Assembly: GCA_003255025.1 (NCBI GenBank)
Contig: QANY01013280.1
Location: forward strand, 124,001 to 188,000
Direction: 5' to 3'
Origin: Datisca glomerata
Lineage: Eukaryota; Streptophyta; Magnoliopsida; Cucurbitales; Datiscaceae
Length of the DNA stretch: 64,000 bases
In this document: in pieces, positions 48,108 to 59,785 of the stretch
Numbering within the stretch: position 1 is the stretch's first letter
Layout of the letters: each line of letters begins with the position of its first letter
The notes under the pieces: model-generated
The model's database searches: none
Told to the model about the DNA's origin: nothing
What the model saw: only the letters and a program-made list of their open reading frames with translations
Translations under genes and position numbers: made by a program

Positions 48108-49950
48108 ATGCCTCGTACTAGATCACACGTTGTCAGGAAAATTGGAAACGATCCCAAAGCCGTTACCAGCCCCCCGGATCAACCCGCACAACTGACGGGA
48201 GTACATGACATGATTTAGTCCATTCTGAGCAGGATGCAAGGAATGGAAAGCCGCAACAACGAGGCACTACGGAACGCGTGACAAACCGTACAGGAGTATA
48301 TTGCCACAATGCAGTGGGAAATCCCGAAAAGAAGAGCGAAAGTCAGTTAGAATACCGTAGCAAGGAAGCGTGAAGCGGAAAATCAGAACCAAGAGCAAAG
48401 GGAACCGACACGGCAACAACCGAAACCAATAGCCAGCCACAACGCCCATCACGGCAACAACTAGAACCAATAGGCAGCCACAACGCCCGTCACGGAAACC
48501 CTGAAACCACTTCACGTGACAAGGGGAAAGGAATCATCGATGAGAACCGGCCCGTTCAGCCAGTCATATAGCGGACAACAGAAGGGATGTTGGAACGGAA
48601 GATGCTCGAAATGAGGAAACTAGGAGCAAACAGAGTAGCAGACTTGGAAACTTAAACTCGCTCCCACCTATGCCCAAAAATCCTATCCTCTCCGATACTA
48701 AAGAAATTTGTGGCCCCCAAGTTTAAATGTTACAAAGGGAAGTCAGATCATGTGGGCCACCTATGCCATTTCAAGCAAGTGATGGCACTTCATCAACATG
48801 AGGATGAATTGATGTGCCGAATGTTCCCAGCCAGTCTAGACGGGAATGCGCTAAAGTGGTACCATTCTTTATCCCCTTGCTCAATTGATAATTTTACTAG
48901 AATGTCTTCTATTTTTTTGGAGCAGTACTCCACCTACCGAATGATGATGTAAGATTCAGAACATCTCATGACAATTACGATTAAGAAAGGAGAATCATTG
49001 CGAAGTATACGCATCGTTTCAAAGACAAAATGGCCAAGGTGGAAAATTGTGATGACCGTGTGGCTAGACTGGCATTCAGACGCGACCTAGATATTAACTC
49101 CCAATTATTGAAGATCTGTCCAAAAATAAGCCACTCACCATGGAAAAAACCTTCCTCCGAGCACAGACATACATAGCTCTTGAGGAAGAAAAGAAAAGCA
49201 TTCAAAAGTTGATTGAGCAACAGAAACCTGTGCGATGCAAGGATGACGGTAGCACGAGAACGGGAAAGAGTGGATCAGAACATTCTGAGAAGAGGGAAGA
49301 TGAGAAGCAAGGTGAGGATCTGTCAAAAAATAAGCCCCTCACCATGGCAGAAACCTTCCTCCGAGCACAGACATACATAGCTCTTGAGGAAGAAAAGAAA
49401 AGTATTCAAAAGTTGATTGAGCAACGGAACCCAGTGCAACGCAAGGATGACGGTAGCACGAGAACGGGAAAGAGTGAATCAGAACATTCTGAGAAGAAAA
49501 AAGATGAGAATCAATGTGACTTCGGGAAACAGCTAAGGCTAGTTGGAGGAATCCACCCCAGGGATATGATATATATACCCCACTAACTATCCTAGTAAAT
49601 TAAATCTTTGAAGTTATCAAGGATGAATCTTGGTTGAAACGGCCTCATCCTATTACAAAGGAGCTAGATCCGAGAGATAAAGATAAATATTGCCACTTCC
49701 ATCAGAGTGCTGGTCATGAAACTCGAGCTTGCTACCAACTAAAGGACTACGTTGAGAAGCTTGTCCAGGAGGGGCCTTTCAAGGAGTACATTTTAAGGTG
49801 AAACCAACCAAAGAGGGGTGAGAGACAGCAGCACCCTAAGGATAAAGAACCATTGAGAATAATGGACATTGTTATCGCCATGATGGAATCAGAAGGAACG
49901 ATTAGGAAGGAGCGAAAGAACTACTGTAAAAAGCTCATCCTCGAAGTAAA
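48108..49950 (+). pseudogene. gag of Gypsy element 3
   Basis: Starts MPRTRSHVVRKIGNDPKAV at 48108. Many stops follow. The conserved capsid region is at 48700-49130: MAPKFKCYKGKSDHVGHL, LHQHEDELMCRMFPASLDGN, ALKWYHSLSPCSIDNFT, then NCDDRVARLAFRR. After it, a 204-bp unit is present twice (49113-49316 and 49317-49520): TFLRAQTYIALEEEKKSIQK, LIEQ, DDGSTRTGKS. The zinc-finger-like CHFHQSAGHETRACYQLK lies near 49690-49740. The short region IMDIVIAMMESEGTIRKERK (49858) leads into protease. Confidence 0.88.
49113..49520 (+). repeat. 204-bp in-frame tandem duplication in gag
   Basis: Two adjacent copies, each 68 codons, both open in the same frame. The marker ATGs are at 49140 and 49344. The copies differ at a handful of positions (for example QQKPVRCKD against QRNPVQRKD). 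Confidence 0.9.
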
Positions 49951-52900
49951 AAATGACCGAAAGAAAGCAGTTGGTAGCGTGCCAATTATTTTTTATAAGG
50001 AAGATAACGAACATAGTGAGAACAATGACGATCTTGTGATAACCATCCAAAGTAGGAATTGTTTACTACGGAGAGTGCCAATTGATGATGGAAGTGTTGT
50101 GAATATACTCCACCGCTCAACGCTTGAGAAGATGGCGATAGATGCCACGAAGCTACATGGCTCGAGACAACCACTCATAAGGTTTAATGGAGCAGTAATG
50201 TATTCTGAATAAATTTTGCCACTCCTGGTACGGGCTGACCCATTCAACTACATCACTGATTTTATGGTCATTGAGGCACGAACATCCAATAATGCGATCC
50301 TTGGAAGAACTTAGATTCACAAGATGGGAGCTGTTCTGTCGACCTACTACCAAACATTGAAGTATTTGTACCCAGAAGGAGTACGAAGCATATTTGGGGA
50401 TCAAGCGTCTGCTAGATACTGCACGGTGTCGGCATTCGATTCCGTCAAGAAGGACAATCTCCCTATTCTTGAGAGTAGGGAAGAAAAATCTGATCAATAG
50501 CAATTAGATATGGATGAACTGAGTGAGAGAAACCTGAGATATGAAGCCGGAAGCGAGACTGAATCTGTAGACCTGGGGGAAGGAAAAACAACCACAATGG
50601 GACGGGACTATCTGAAACAGAAAAAAGGAGAACTCATCAAGTTCCTCAGAAAGAACATGGATATTTTTGTCACTATTACCGCAGAAATGCCAGGTATTGA
50701 CGAATCGATAATTCATCATAAACTGAATGTTGATCCTTTTGTTAAACCTGTTAAACGGAAAAAATGGTCCTATGCTATCGAGAGGAAAACGACAATAAAA
50801 TAAGAAGTGGAAAATTTGCTCGAAGCAAATTTCATCAGAGAAGTTAGTTACTCAGAGTGGCTGGCAAACATTGTGATGGTAAAGAAAAAGAATGGAAAAT
50901 GGAGAATTTACATGGATTTTACAGATCTAAATAAAGCTTGCCCAAAGACAATTACCCGTTACCGAGAATTAATCAAATGGTAGATGCCACATCTGGATGC
51001 CAGCTCTTAAGTTTCATGGATACTTATTCGAGATATAATCAGGTGAAAATGTTCCAAACAGATCAGGAAAAACATCATTTATCAATGATTTTGGAATATA
51101 TTACTACACTATAATGCCTTTCATCCTGAAAAATGCAGGAGCAACACACCAAATATTGGTTAATAAAGTCTTTGAGAAGCAAATTTAGAAGACGATGGAA
51201 GTGTATGTAGATGATATGCTCGTCAAAGTAGAAAAAAAGAGAAGATCACATTCGTAACCTAGAAGAAGCATTCTCTAGTTTGAGTAGAAGCAACATGAAG
51301 TTGAACCCAGAAAAGTAAACTTTCAGAGTGGCAGTGGGAAAATTTCTAGAGAATGTGGTGACAGCAGAGGAATCAAAATCAATTCAGATCAGATAAAAAC
51401 AATCATGGACATGAAATCACCATAGACAGAAAAGGAAATTTATAGCTTGATAGGAAAGTTGGCGACTTTGAATGGATTTATGTCCAGATCCACATACAAG
51501 TGCAGACCGTTCTTCACCAAACTAAAGAAGAATTCTAGACAATAGTGGGATAAAGAGTGTGGAGATGCCTTAAAAAATCAAAGAGTAGTTGACTTAGCCA
51601 CCAATACTGTCAAAGCCCTTACCAGGAGAAGAACTCTCCCTTTACCTTGCAGTGTCAGAAACCGCAATCAGTGCAGCACTCGTCAGAACGGAAGAAGGAT
51701 GTCAAAAACCAGTTTACTTTGTGAGCAAGAGCTTTGCAGCTGCAGAGATGAGATACGAAAAAATGGAGAAGCTGGTACTCGCATTGATGATTGCTGCAAG
51801 AAAGCTCAGACATTACCTTCAAGAGCACACCATATATGTGGTGACAGAATTTCCAATAAAAAGCTTACTACACTCGCTTGAGATATCTAGGAGACTCGTA
51901 AAGTGAGCAATAGAGCTTGGGGCATATGACATCCAGTATGCTCCTTGTACCGTCATAAAAGCTCAAGTTCTAGCAGACTTCATTGCAGAATTTACTTATG
52001 ATGACCGAAAACACGATATGACAATTGAGGAAAAAGAAGAAGGCGCTTGGACTCTATTTGTGGATAGGGAGTCTAATTATCGTGGAGCTTGAGCAGGAGT
52101 GGTAGTTCACTCTATATGGAGAAACCTTCGAACAAGCTATGTCATTTGGTTTCCAGGCGTCAAACAATGAAACAGAATACAAAGCATAATTGGTTGGACC
52201 ATGGCTCATGATTGGGTTTAAGGTAACCCGAATAAGAATATTTTGCGGTTCAAGTTGCTAACCAAATCGTAGAAAAATACAATGTGAAAGACAGCTGGAT
52301 GGTAGAGTACTTGCAGAGTGCCAAAGAAATGCTTCAGGTATTTAAAGATTATGAGATTACACAAATACCCATAGTAGAAAATTTGAGGGAAGATGCATTA
52401 GTCATCTTGGGGTCGTCAGCCCAAATTTTGTTTAGAATAACAGTAACGGTGGAATATTTGAGCGTGCCAAGCACACAGATGTTGGTGCAAGCAGAAGTCA
52501 CAATGAGAAATGATGTGAATGATTGGAGGAGGAATATATGCAGTACCTACTCAATTTGAAGCTCTCATCCGACAGAATAGAAGCTCAGAAACTTCAACAA
52601 CAGAGTGTTTGGTACACCATGATCCAAGGGGAGTTATATAGAAGGTCATTCTTGGGTCCATGCCTTAAATTCCTTTCCCCAACAGAAGTCCAATACGTGA
52701 TGACCGAAGTACACGAAGAAATTTGTGGGAATCATTCTGGTGGAAAAACACTAGCCAACAAGTTACTGAACGAGGGGTACTACTGGCAAAAAATGTAAGA
52801 GGAAGCAAAGTCCTTTGTGAAGAAGTGCGAAAAATGCCAACGATACTCTCTCATCCCAAAGATGGCTCCCGAAGCATTACAGACGCTCTTGATCCCGTGG

Positions 52901-53740
52901 CCATTTATGCAATAGGGAATTGATGTAATGAGTCCACTACCGATGACTCCTATTCATAAAAGATTCTTACTAGTGGTGACTGACTATTTCACAAAGTGGA
53001 TGGAAGCAGAAGCATTAGCGAGAGTGCGAGAAGAAGAAGTGAGGCAATTCCTATGGAAAAATATTGTATGCAGGTATGAGATCCTAAAGTACTCGTTTCG
53101 GACAATGGGCTTCAGTTTATTGGAAGCCGGGCGGAAAGTTTTTACGATGATCTCCGGATAAAAAATAGACTGTCAACTCTGTACTACCCCTAGGGCAACA
53201 AACATGCAGAATGATCAAATAGACAATACTGGAAAATCTAAAAAAATGACTAGAAGCTGCCAAAGGAAAGTGAGTTGAAGAGTTGCCATCAGTTATATGG
53301 GCGTACCGCACAACACCATGATAGTCGACTGGAGAAACATCATTTGGCTTGACATTTGGCACATAAGCTGTCATACCATTTGAAATTAGATTCCCCACTT
53401 TGAGATCAGAAGTGAACGATGATACCAACACTAAACGAATAATCGAAAGTGTGGACTTTCTGGAGGAAAAAAGATAAGTTGCTCTGATAAGGATGGCTAG
53501 TTATAATCAGAAAAGGAGGAAGTACTTCCAGAAAAGAGTGAATGGGCAGCAGTTCCAAGTGGGAGACCTTGTACTGAATTTTTTTCCCAATCAAATGAAG
53601 GGAAATTAGGGCCAGATTGGGAAGGACCTTTCATAATCAAAGCGGCTGTGGGAAACGGGTCTTATTACTTAATGATGAATGAGGGAAGTGACATACCTAA
53701 ACCTTGGAATGCTTGACATTTACGCAAATATTATGTGTAA
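49951..53740 (+). pseudogene. pol of Gypsy element 3 (PR, RT, RNase H, aRNase H, integrase)
   Basis: Protease: VPIDDGSVVNILHRSTLEKM near 50080, with DDGS in the place of the usual D-T/S-G active site. RT: EVENLLEANFIREV (50805), WLANIVMVKKKNGKWRIYMD (50861), DLNKACPK, and VYVDDMLVK (51207, YVDD intact). RNase H 1: LYLAVSETAISAALVRTEEG (51640), EKLVLALMIAARKLRHYLQ, VLADFIAEF (51970). Archaeal-type RNase H: WTLFVDRESNYRGA (52048) and the DYEITQIPIVEN region (52345). Integrase: VHEEICGNHSGGKTLANKLL and KCEKCQRYS (zinc site, 52700-52845), then KRFLLVVTDYFTKWMEAEAL (52960). The C-terminal end HLRKYYV stops at 53738. Several frameshifts and stops disable it. Confidence 0.9.
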
Positions 53741-53779
53741 TTATCTTTAAAATAATGAAAACATTTATGGCCGTGGTTT

Positions 53780-54175
53780 TTCCTGTTAAAGATTTTTTCA
53801 TGTAAAAATATAGTGTTCTTTATTTCTTTCAAAATGGAAACGAGCCTCTGAGCTCATTAAGAGCTTATGTTCATGAAAGCTTCTGTTTTCTAAAGGAAAT
53901 GGAAACGGGGCCCCTGAGCTCACTAAGAGCTTATGTCCATGAAAGCTTTTTCTTTCAAAATGAAATGGAAACGGATCCCTAATCTCACTAAGAACTTATA
54001 TCCATGAAAAATTCTTCTTTCTAAAGGAAATGGAAATGAGCCCCTGCGCTCACTAAGAGTTTATGTCCATGAAAGTTTATGCTTTCTAAAGAAAATGGAA
54101 ACGGGCCCCTGAGCTTGCTAAGAGCTTAAGTTCATGTGGAATAGTGACTACAGCACTACCCTCTAAAGGAAACCA
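53780..54175 (+). repeat. Tandem array between pol and antisense gene, element 3
   Basis: About six units of roughly 60-63 bp: TTTTCTAAAGGAAATGGAAA, CGGGCCCCTGAGCTCACTAA, GAGCTTATGTCCATGAAAGC. The TCTAAAGGAAA core is shared with the array of element 2. Confidence 0.85.
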
Positions 54176-54485
54176 CAAAGGAAATAAGTTCTAAAAGAAG
54201 AAGAAAAAGGATAGGAGTAGGAAGAGATTCAGAAATGGAAGAAAATTATTGAGGGAAAAGATCAAATCAGATTGCTAAAATGTCTTTCTCGTTGATTATA
54301 AGAGGAAAATTACAATAAGAAAGAAAAAAGAGACAAGGAAAGCAAAAAGAAAAGAAGTCTAAACTATTATCACTTCAAGATCCCCCACAGGGACACCCTC
54401 TTCAGAAGTAGGAACAAAAATTGCAGCAAAAGAAGATACTTGAGCAGGGGTATCTCTGTTGAAGCACCCACAGAATCTTCAACTT

Positions 54486-56337
54486 CTAGACAAGGGGTTG
54501 TCTGGGAGGATGATTTGCCATTGCGTCCCTATAGCCCGTGTTGTAGACCATAATCTCTTTTTTCTCGATTAGAGCCTGATACTCTACATCAGAAGCAGCC
54601 TCCCTCTCAATAGTCGCGTCTCTCGCCTTTTCAGCTTCAACCTTGGCCGACTCAGCTTCACCCAAGGCTTTCTTTGCAGATTCAAGGGCTTTCACTAGCC
54701 TCTACTCCTCTGCAGCAGCGACCTCAGCATCATGAGTCATCATCTCTAAAGCCTTTTGAATCTCGATTTCACCAGCAACGTACTGTTCTTTCTTAGATTG
54801 AAGACGAGCGTTTGCAGAGTTAACCAATGAAAGCTCTCCCTAGAGTTGGGACAAAGCTTGGTCGCACTGAGTGTGGAAATCTTGAAGAGCATTGTGATGG
54901 TGGCAGCCTGGAAATTAATAAAGCAATAAACAAAGTAAGGAAATGATTCGTTTCTTAAAAAAATAGTATATATTTTACCCACATCAAGTCATGGCTCAAT
55001 CTGCTCATAAGATCGTTGATTGGGAGCTTCCTTTTAAGATGTTGTTGTCAGAAAGGTATTGAATGCCTCGGAGGATGACATGAGACGCAACAAGATCATT
55101 CAAAAAGCAGGTCGTCTCCTAAATGGGAACACTAGAGACACGTCTCAGCTTCCACGGAGTCGGATGAGGACGGCAACATCTCCAGATTCTGAAGCTGGAG
55201 TATTTGCAACGGTAGTGAGCATGACAGATGATGATGTGTGAACTGGAGTAGGAGGTAGCTCAGAACTCGGGGGAGCCTCAATCCTCACAACGGGCTCATT
55301 GGGAGCAGGATTAGTAGTGGCAAGGGCAGCATCAGCAAGTTCTGAACAGGAAGAGCTTGAGCTATCAGTGCGGGTCCTCTTCTCTACAGGACCCACGAAC
55401 TTACTCTGTTATCTCTTACCCATTATTATACTAGTCGTAGCCTGATCGGATAACTCTTGGTGATCCGAAGAGCTGGAGCTGGAGTGATTAGAGTCTGAAA
55501 GGAAAGAGGAAGTGGAAATAGATGAAGAGTGTGCTAACACTGGGGCAGCAGTTGGGGTTGAAGATGAAGACATGCCCGAAGTAGAAACAGGAACTGAAGC
55601 AACAAAGGGGTTAATGTCGAGGAGTACCTTCCAATCCTTCTCTTGTGCTCGAAGATGGAAAGCAGCAGTGAGCCTTGCCTTGGATTCCTTAGACAAATAG
55701 GGCTTCGTATTTTTCTTTGTTGCAGAAAAAGAACTCATTTTTCAGAAATAAAGTGAATGAATAGGCAAACAAATAGAAACAAAGGCAAGAACCGAAGCCC
55801 CAATGACTTACAGAAAATTGCCTATTTCTTAGGAATTGTCCAACAGCCATCACCGCCCTAGCTCCCACCAATTAAGAGTGTATCCCTCTCCCAACCCTTA
55901 TCTCCTCTTGAGATCCCGGTTATTAAACTCTCTCTCTTTTCAAACGGACGAGGGGAAATGTAATAAATGTCGACTCAAAATTTGACTATGTAGCATTGGA
56001 ATAGTTCATCTAACCCTAAACCAAAATGGTACCTCCTATTTAAAGCATCTACGCCTAAGAGAATCCTATAAGAGCTAGGAGTAAATTGAGAATGAGCCAA
56101 ACCCACTGTATGAAAGAACTGTGAAAACAAAAAAGACAATAGAAGCTTGAGACCTAGAGCTATGGTGATAAGGATAAGAGTGATTTGGTAAGGGGGATTA
56201 CATGGAATGCATATGGATTCATTCCTTCCTAACGCGCATAAAACGTCTGAGGGAAAAAACTCTCGGTAACGGGCCATAAATAGGTTGAACTCCTTTGAGT
56301 TATTCGCTAAGGGCGTAGGAATATTCCATTTCTTCAT
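54486..56337 (-). pseudogene. Antisense multi-exon gene of Gypsy element 3 (plant gypsy-type transposon protein)
   Basis: Runs opposite to pol. The start ATG at 56337 (MKKWNIPTPLANNSKEFNLF) follows a TATA box by about 97 bases. The first part has MARYREFFPSDVLCAL, FFHTVGLAHSQFTPSSYRIL and LGVDALNRRYHFG, resembling the 'putative gypsy type transposon' domain (Transposase_28 family). A stop at 55975 interrupts it; YYISPRPFEKRES and RGDKGWERDTL continue in the family pattern. A perfect donor GTAAGT is at 55811. The next part (from MSSFSATKKNTKPYLSKESK, 55738) is Ser/Thr/Pro-rich with EKRTRTDSSSSSCSE (55380) and ends LMSRLSHDLM before a 71-base intron (54978-54908). The last exon is coiled coil (AKKALGEAESAKVEAEKARD) and stops at 54486. 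Role unknown. Confidence 0.7.
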
Positions 56338-56433
56338 AGTTAAAAAAAAAAGAAAGAAGAAGGAAGAAGAAGATAACAATAACTTACAAGATAGAAATTT
56401 GGGAGGTGAAGGCAGGAAATGAGGAAAGGGACT

Positions 56434-56441
56434 TTATATAA
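56434..56441 (-). promoter_or_regulatory. TATA box of the antisense gene
   Basis: On the - strand the context is CCGCTTATATAAAGTCCC. It lies about 97 bases upstream of the antisense ATG at 56337, with a pyrimidine-rich leader (TCTTCTTCTTCCTTCTTC) between. This fits a plant RNA polymerase II promoter facing away from the 3' LTR into the element. Confidence 0.55.
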
Positions 56442-56584
56442 GCGGCAAATTTCAAATAAAAGTAAAGAATAGTTTGTTGGAATGGGGTAATCAAGGGTTA
56501 AAGATAATGGGAATGTGACCGTCAAACTAACAGTTTGGGGGATGTGAGTGACGAGACAAGAAATGAAAAGACGCGACTGTTGAC

Positions 56585-56875
56585 AAGTAAGGAAATGACG
56601 TGTGTAATGCATCCTTTGAGCGGGAAATGAAGAGTCACTCCAAAATGACGCGTGTAGATGAAAAGTTGCTCTAGAATAGCGCATTTGAGATATCCTCTGA
56701 GTGGGAAGAGGAAGAGTTGCTCTGAAATGACACGTATAATACATTCTCTAAGCGAGAAAAAAATGGGTTGCTCTGAGATGACACGTGTGATACATTCTCT
56801 GAGCGGGAAGATAAAATGTTGCTCCAAAATGACGCATGTAATACATTCTCTGAACGAGAAGATAAAATGACAAAT
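56585..56875 (-). repeat. About 52-bp tandem array upstream of the antisense promoter
   Basis: Five to six units of ~50-52 bp (+ strand: ATACATTCTCTGAGCGGGAA, GATAAAATGTTGCTCCAAAA, TGACACGTGTA). Most carry an ACGT-type core (ACACGT, ACGCGT, ACACGTGT). The ORFs across it on either strand are repeat artefacts. Confidence 0.8.
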
Positions 56876-56992
56876 GAATATCATAGAAACAATCATAAAC
56901 ACCGCAGAAAAGAAGAGGCGAAGAGTAATCATGTATGATGGTAGCAAAAAATTTAAATATTGCAAGTTAATATCACTACGTGATATTAAATG

Positions 56993-57005
56993 CAATAGGA
57001 GAAAA
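56993..57005 (+). other. Polypurine tract of Gypsy element 3
   Basis: ATAGGAGAAAA sits directly before the 3' LTR start TGTACAGG, as needed for plus-strand priming. Confidence 0.7.
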
Positions 57006-57398
57006 TGTACAGGTAAAAATCAGTTGAGAATCCACATGAATAAACGCGATCAATCAGAAAAAGGAAGAGTGGATTGCCCCCGTGGCCAAGCAGAAAACCA
57101 TTCGAACCGTTGATTCCATCATGTCTCATCCGATGGTTTAGATTCAAACAGTTGTTAGATTTGATAAACTTAGTCTGAAATGATAAGCTTAATCTAGAAG
57201 ATATATTTTATTGATTCCTCTGGTTTAGAGGGATTTAGCTATACCTTGTAACTAATCAAGAGCCTATAAATAAAGACTCATTGTAAATCAATTCATTTAA
57301 TATAAACGGAAGCAATTCAATATTCGTTTTTTGAGAATTCTCTCTTTCTCTCTTAATATTCTCATTCTTTTTTTTGTGTGAGAAAATTTTCTTTTACA
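57006..57398 (+). repeat. 3' LTR of Gypsy element 3
   Basis: Starts TGTACAGGTAAAAATCAG, ends TTTTACA. Matches 47653-48053 with scattered substitutions and small gaps. Confidence 0.93.
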
Positions 57399-57403
57399 AC
57401 TTG

Positions 57404-58084
57404 AATACTTGAAATAAAAGACACATTTCATTAATAATATTTGATCTCGAATATAATCATGCCAACAAATCAAAAATATATTAAAGTTAATTAGTTTTTC
57501 GTTTTCATTTGACTTTAAATTTCTTTTCTTCGTTAAGGGGCATGAAACAGCTCAAAAGGCAGCTTTATCCTGTTGTTATGAGGGCAATATGGACCATGGC
57601 AGGGGAATTGGTTTAAGCTAAAGTTCTACAAATATTTTGTGCATTGAAAACCCTTAAACTATGTAATACATACATATGTGTGTGTATATATAATTTTGTA
57701 TTATGAGACTATTAAACTAAAAAAGTAAAGCAAGTGTGTGTTCTCAATTTGCTGGGCCACAATTGAGACGGCTGGGGGCTAAAGTTCTCATTGGCAAGTC
57801 ATAAACGGTTCACATGGTTCAAATTAAACAAATCATGTCTAGGTAATGTGGCTTAATACAGAAATTATGTGTCTCAAACTCTTAATCTTAAACTTTAAGT
57901 TAAATACAAAAAAAATCCTCTGGAAAAACTGCTTCTTGACTGGTTTATAAATAGGATAAATCAACTCTCAACTTTTCAAGCATGCTACTTAGCATTCCCC
58001 CATCAACTTTTACATTTGTTTAATTTTTAATTCTTATTATTTTTAACAAAAAGATATCATTTATGGTAGTTGATAAGATGAGTT
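57404..58084. other. Intergenic stretch, no gene
   Basis: AT-rich; no repeat or ORF recognised. Confidence 0.5.
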
Positions 58085-58680
58085 ACAATATTGATTAAGT
58101 TTCATATTCATATTTTTAAATTTTGTTTATTTGAGTCACATTACTCTCAATTCCTATAGAATTTGTAACTTGATAAAAAAAATACACATATGATTAAGTA
58201 TTCTACTCATGTTTTTAAGAGATCTTATATTCAAGTTACATTACTCTCAATTCCTATAGAATTTATAACTTGACAAAAAATATTCATATGATTAAGTATT
58301 CTACTTACGTTTTTAAGAGATCGTGTATTTGAGTCACATTACTCTCAATCCCTATAGAATTTCTAACTTGACAAAAAAGTATACATATGATGAAGTATCC
58401 TTCTTATATTTTTAAGAGATCGTGTATTCGAGTCACGCTAATCTCAATCATTTCCGTATAAAATTTGTAACTTGACAAAAAAATATATACAAAGGATTAA
58501 GTATTCTACTCACATTTTTAAGAGATCGTATATTCGAGTCACGTTACTTCAATCCTATACAATTTGTAACTTGACAAAAAATATACATATGATTAAGTAT
58601 CCTACTCAGGTTCTAAGAGATCGTGAATTCGAGTCACATTATCTAAATCTCTAAAGAATTTGCTAACTTAGACATAATTT
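58085..58680. repeat. Tandem array of about six ~97-bp units
   Basis: Each unit reads TGATTAAGTATTCTACTCA, TTTTTAAGAGATCGTGTATT, CGAGTCACATTACTCTCAAT, CCTATAGAATTTGTAACTTG, ACAAAAAATATACATA. The first and last units are the most diverged. It is not flanked by an obvious element. The ORF at 58472-58654 lies inside and is not a gene. Confidence 0.9.
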
Positions 58681-59128
58681 TTTTCTCTATATATATAACT
58701 GAACACATGCAAAGTCATTGAAGTGGAATTAGATCAATTCAATGATAAAGAATGTTTGTCAAAAAAGCGTTACTTCAAATAATTGGTCCAGAAATCAGCT
58801 GATAGATAAAATAATAGAGCATATTTGTTACAAATAAATGGGACCAAACAATTATGATCTAACAAAGATTGCTCTCACATGCAAAAGCTTCATCAATTGA
58901 GTACATAAAGATATGTATAGGAAGGTGACATAAGTAATTTCACAGTAACAAACACTTGAATTGGTCAGTGGCAGTTGTGAAATTGACAGTTGGAAGTGAG
59001 AGGAGGTAGAGTTGGCCCTCTCATTGGCTCATCAATTGTTTACACTTTCTCTCTTAATTCATCAACCCCATCACTAAGTACTACTTAATATCAGCATTTG
59101 CCACACTTTTGTAATAGTAGTAAGGTAT

Positions 59129-59221
<93 letters not shown>

Positions 59222-59785
59222 CCCCTCCCCCCCCTCTCTCTCTCTCTCTCTCTCTCCGACTTTTGTAATAGTAGTAAGGTATGTAGTTTGCTTAGTCTTT
59301 GTGCAGTCCTGTACATCATTCTAATTTTAGCTATGCAATCAATTTATAGGCAAATAATGGTTTTATTTCTTTACTTGTATAGTACGGATTCAGAAGATGA
59401 TGTAAGTTTCTTAGTTTTGCTTAAAAAAAACTTGTGATTGTGGGGCTAGACTGAGTATATGTATCTCTTTTTGACAAAGTTATAAATTTACGAGGATTAA
59501 AGCTAATGTGATATGAATTCGTAATCTTTGAAAATTAATCAACTGTGTCGATTCATTTTGTAGAAGAGATATTTCGACATAAGAATATGATAATATTTAA
59601 AAATCACAGAAATTATCCAAGTATATGTGTTTTTTTTTTCTATTATTCAGCTCATCGATGTTCTTACTTGACATTCTTGTATCGAATCTGATTGACATTG
59701 TGGTTTCCTGAAATTAGGTATTGCCTGAAGAAATGAGGATGGTTTTTGATTGATCTGTTTAATATGAGTTTTTGATTCATCTTCA
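58681..59785 (+). promoter_or_regulatory. Upstream region of the IQD gene
   Basis: Non-coding stretch before the IQD start. It contains the CT/CTAT microsatellite at 59130-59257. Nothing else could be assigned; the transcription start is not clear. Confidence 0.4.
59105..59283. repeat. Microsatellite (CT)n-(CTAT)n-(CT)n between direct repeats
   Basis: A (CT)n run, nine or so CTAT units and a second CT run occupy 59131-59256. Both sides carry the same 24-base string, ACTTTTGTAATAGTAGTAAG then GTATG (59104-59128 and 59259-59283), so the block looks like a duplication whose interior expanded. The 'SLSLSL' ORF here is not a protein. Confidence 0.9.

Larger units (their letters stand above)
47648..57403 (+). 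mobile_element. Full-length Tat-type Gypsy element 3 with target duplication
   Basis: An insertion of about 9.75 kb bounded by two LTRs (47653-48053 and 57006-57398) and by the perfect 5-bp target duplication ACTTG (47648-47652 and 57399-57403). Order: LTR, primer site, gag, protease, RT, RNase H, second RNase H, integrase, tandem array, antisense gene, second tandem array, purine tract, LTR. Two consecutive RNase H regions and an antisense gene before the 3' LTR fit the Tat lineage. Coding parts carry many stops, so it cannot move by itself. Confidence 0.92.

Noticed and set aside
48267..48515. 82-aa - strand ORF
   Set aside because: Shadow of the decayed gag of Gypsy element 3.
56522..56995. 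157-aa - strand ORF with repeated 'RECITRVISEQ' peptides
   Set aside because: Product of the 52-bp array upstream of the antisense gene; the true antisense ATG and TATA lie further inside.
59127..59324. 'SLSLSLS...' ORF
   Set aside because: Translation of the CT/CTAT microsatellite.
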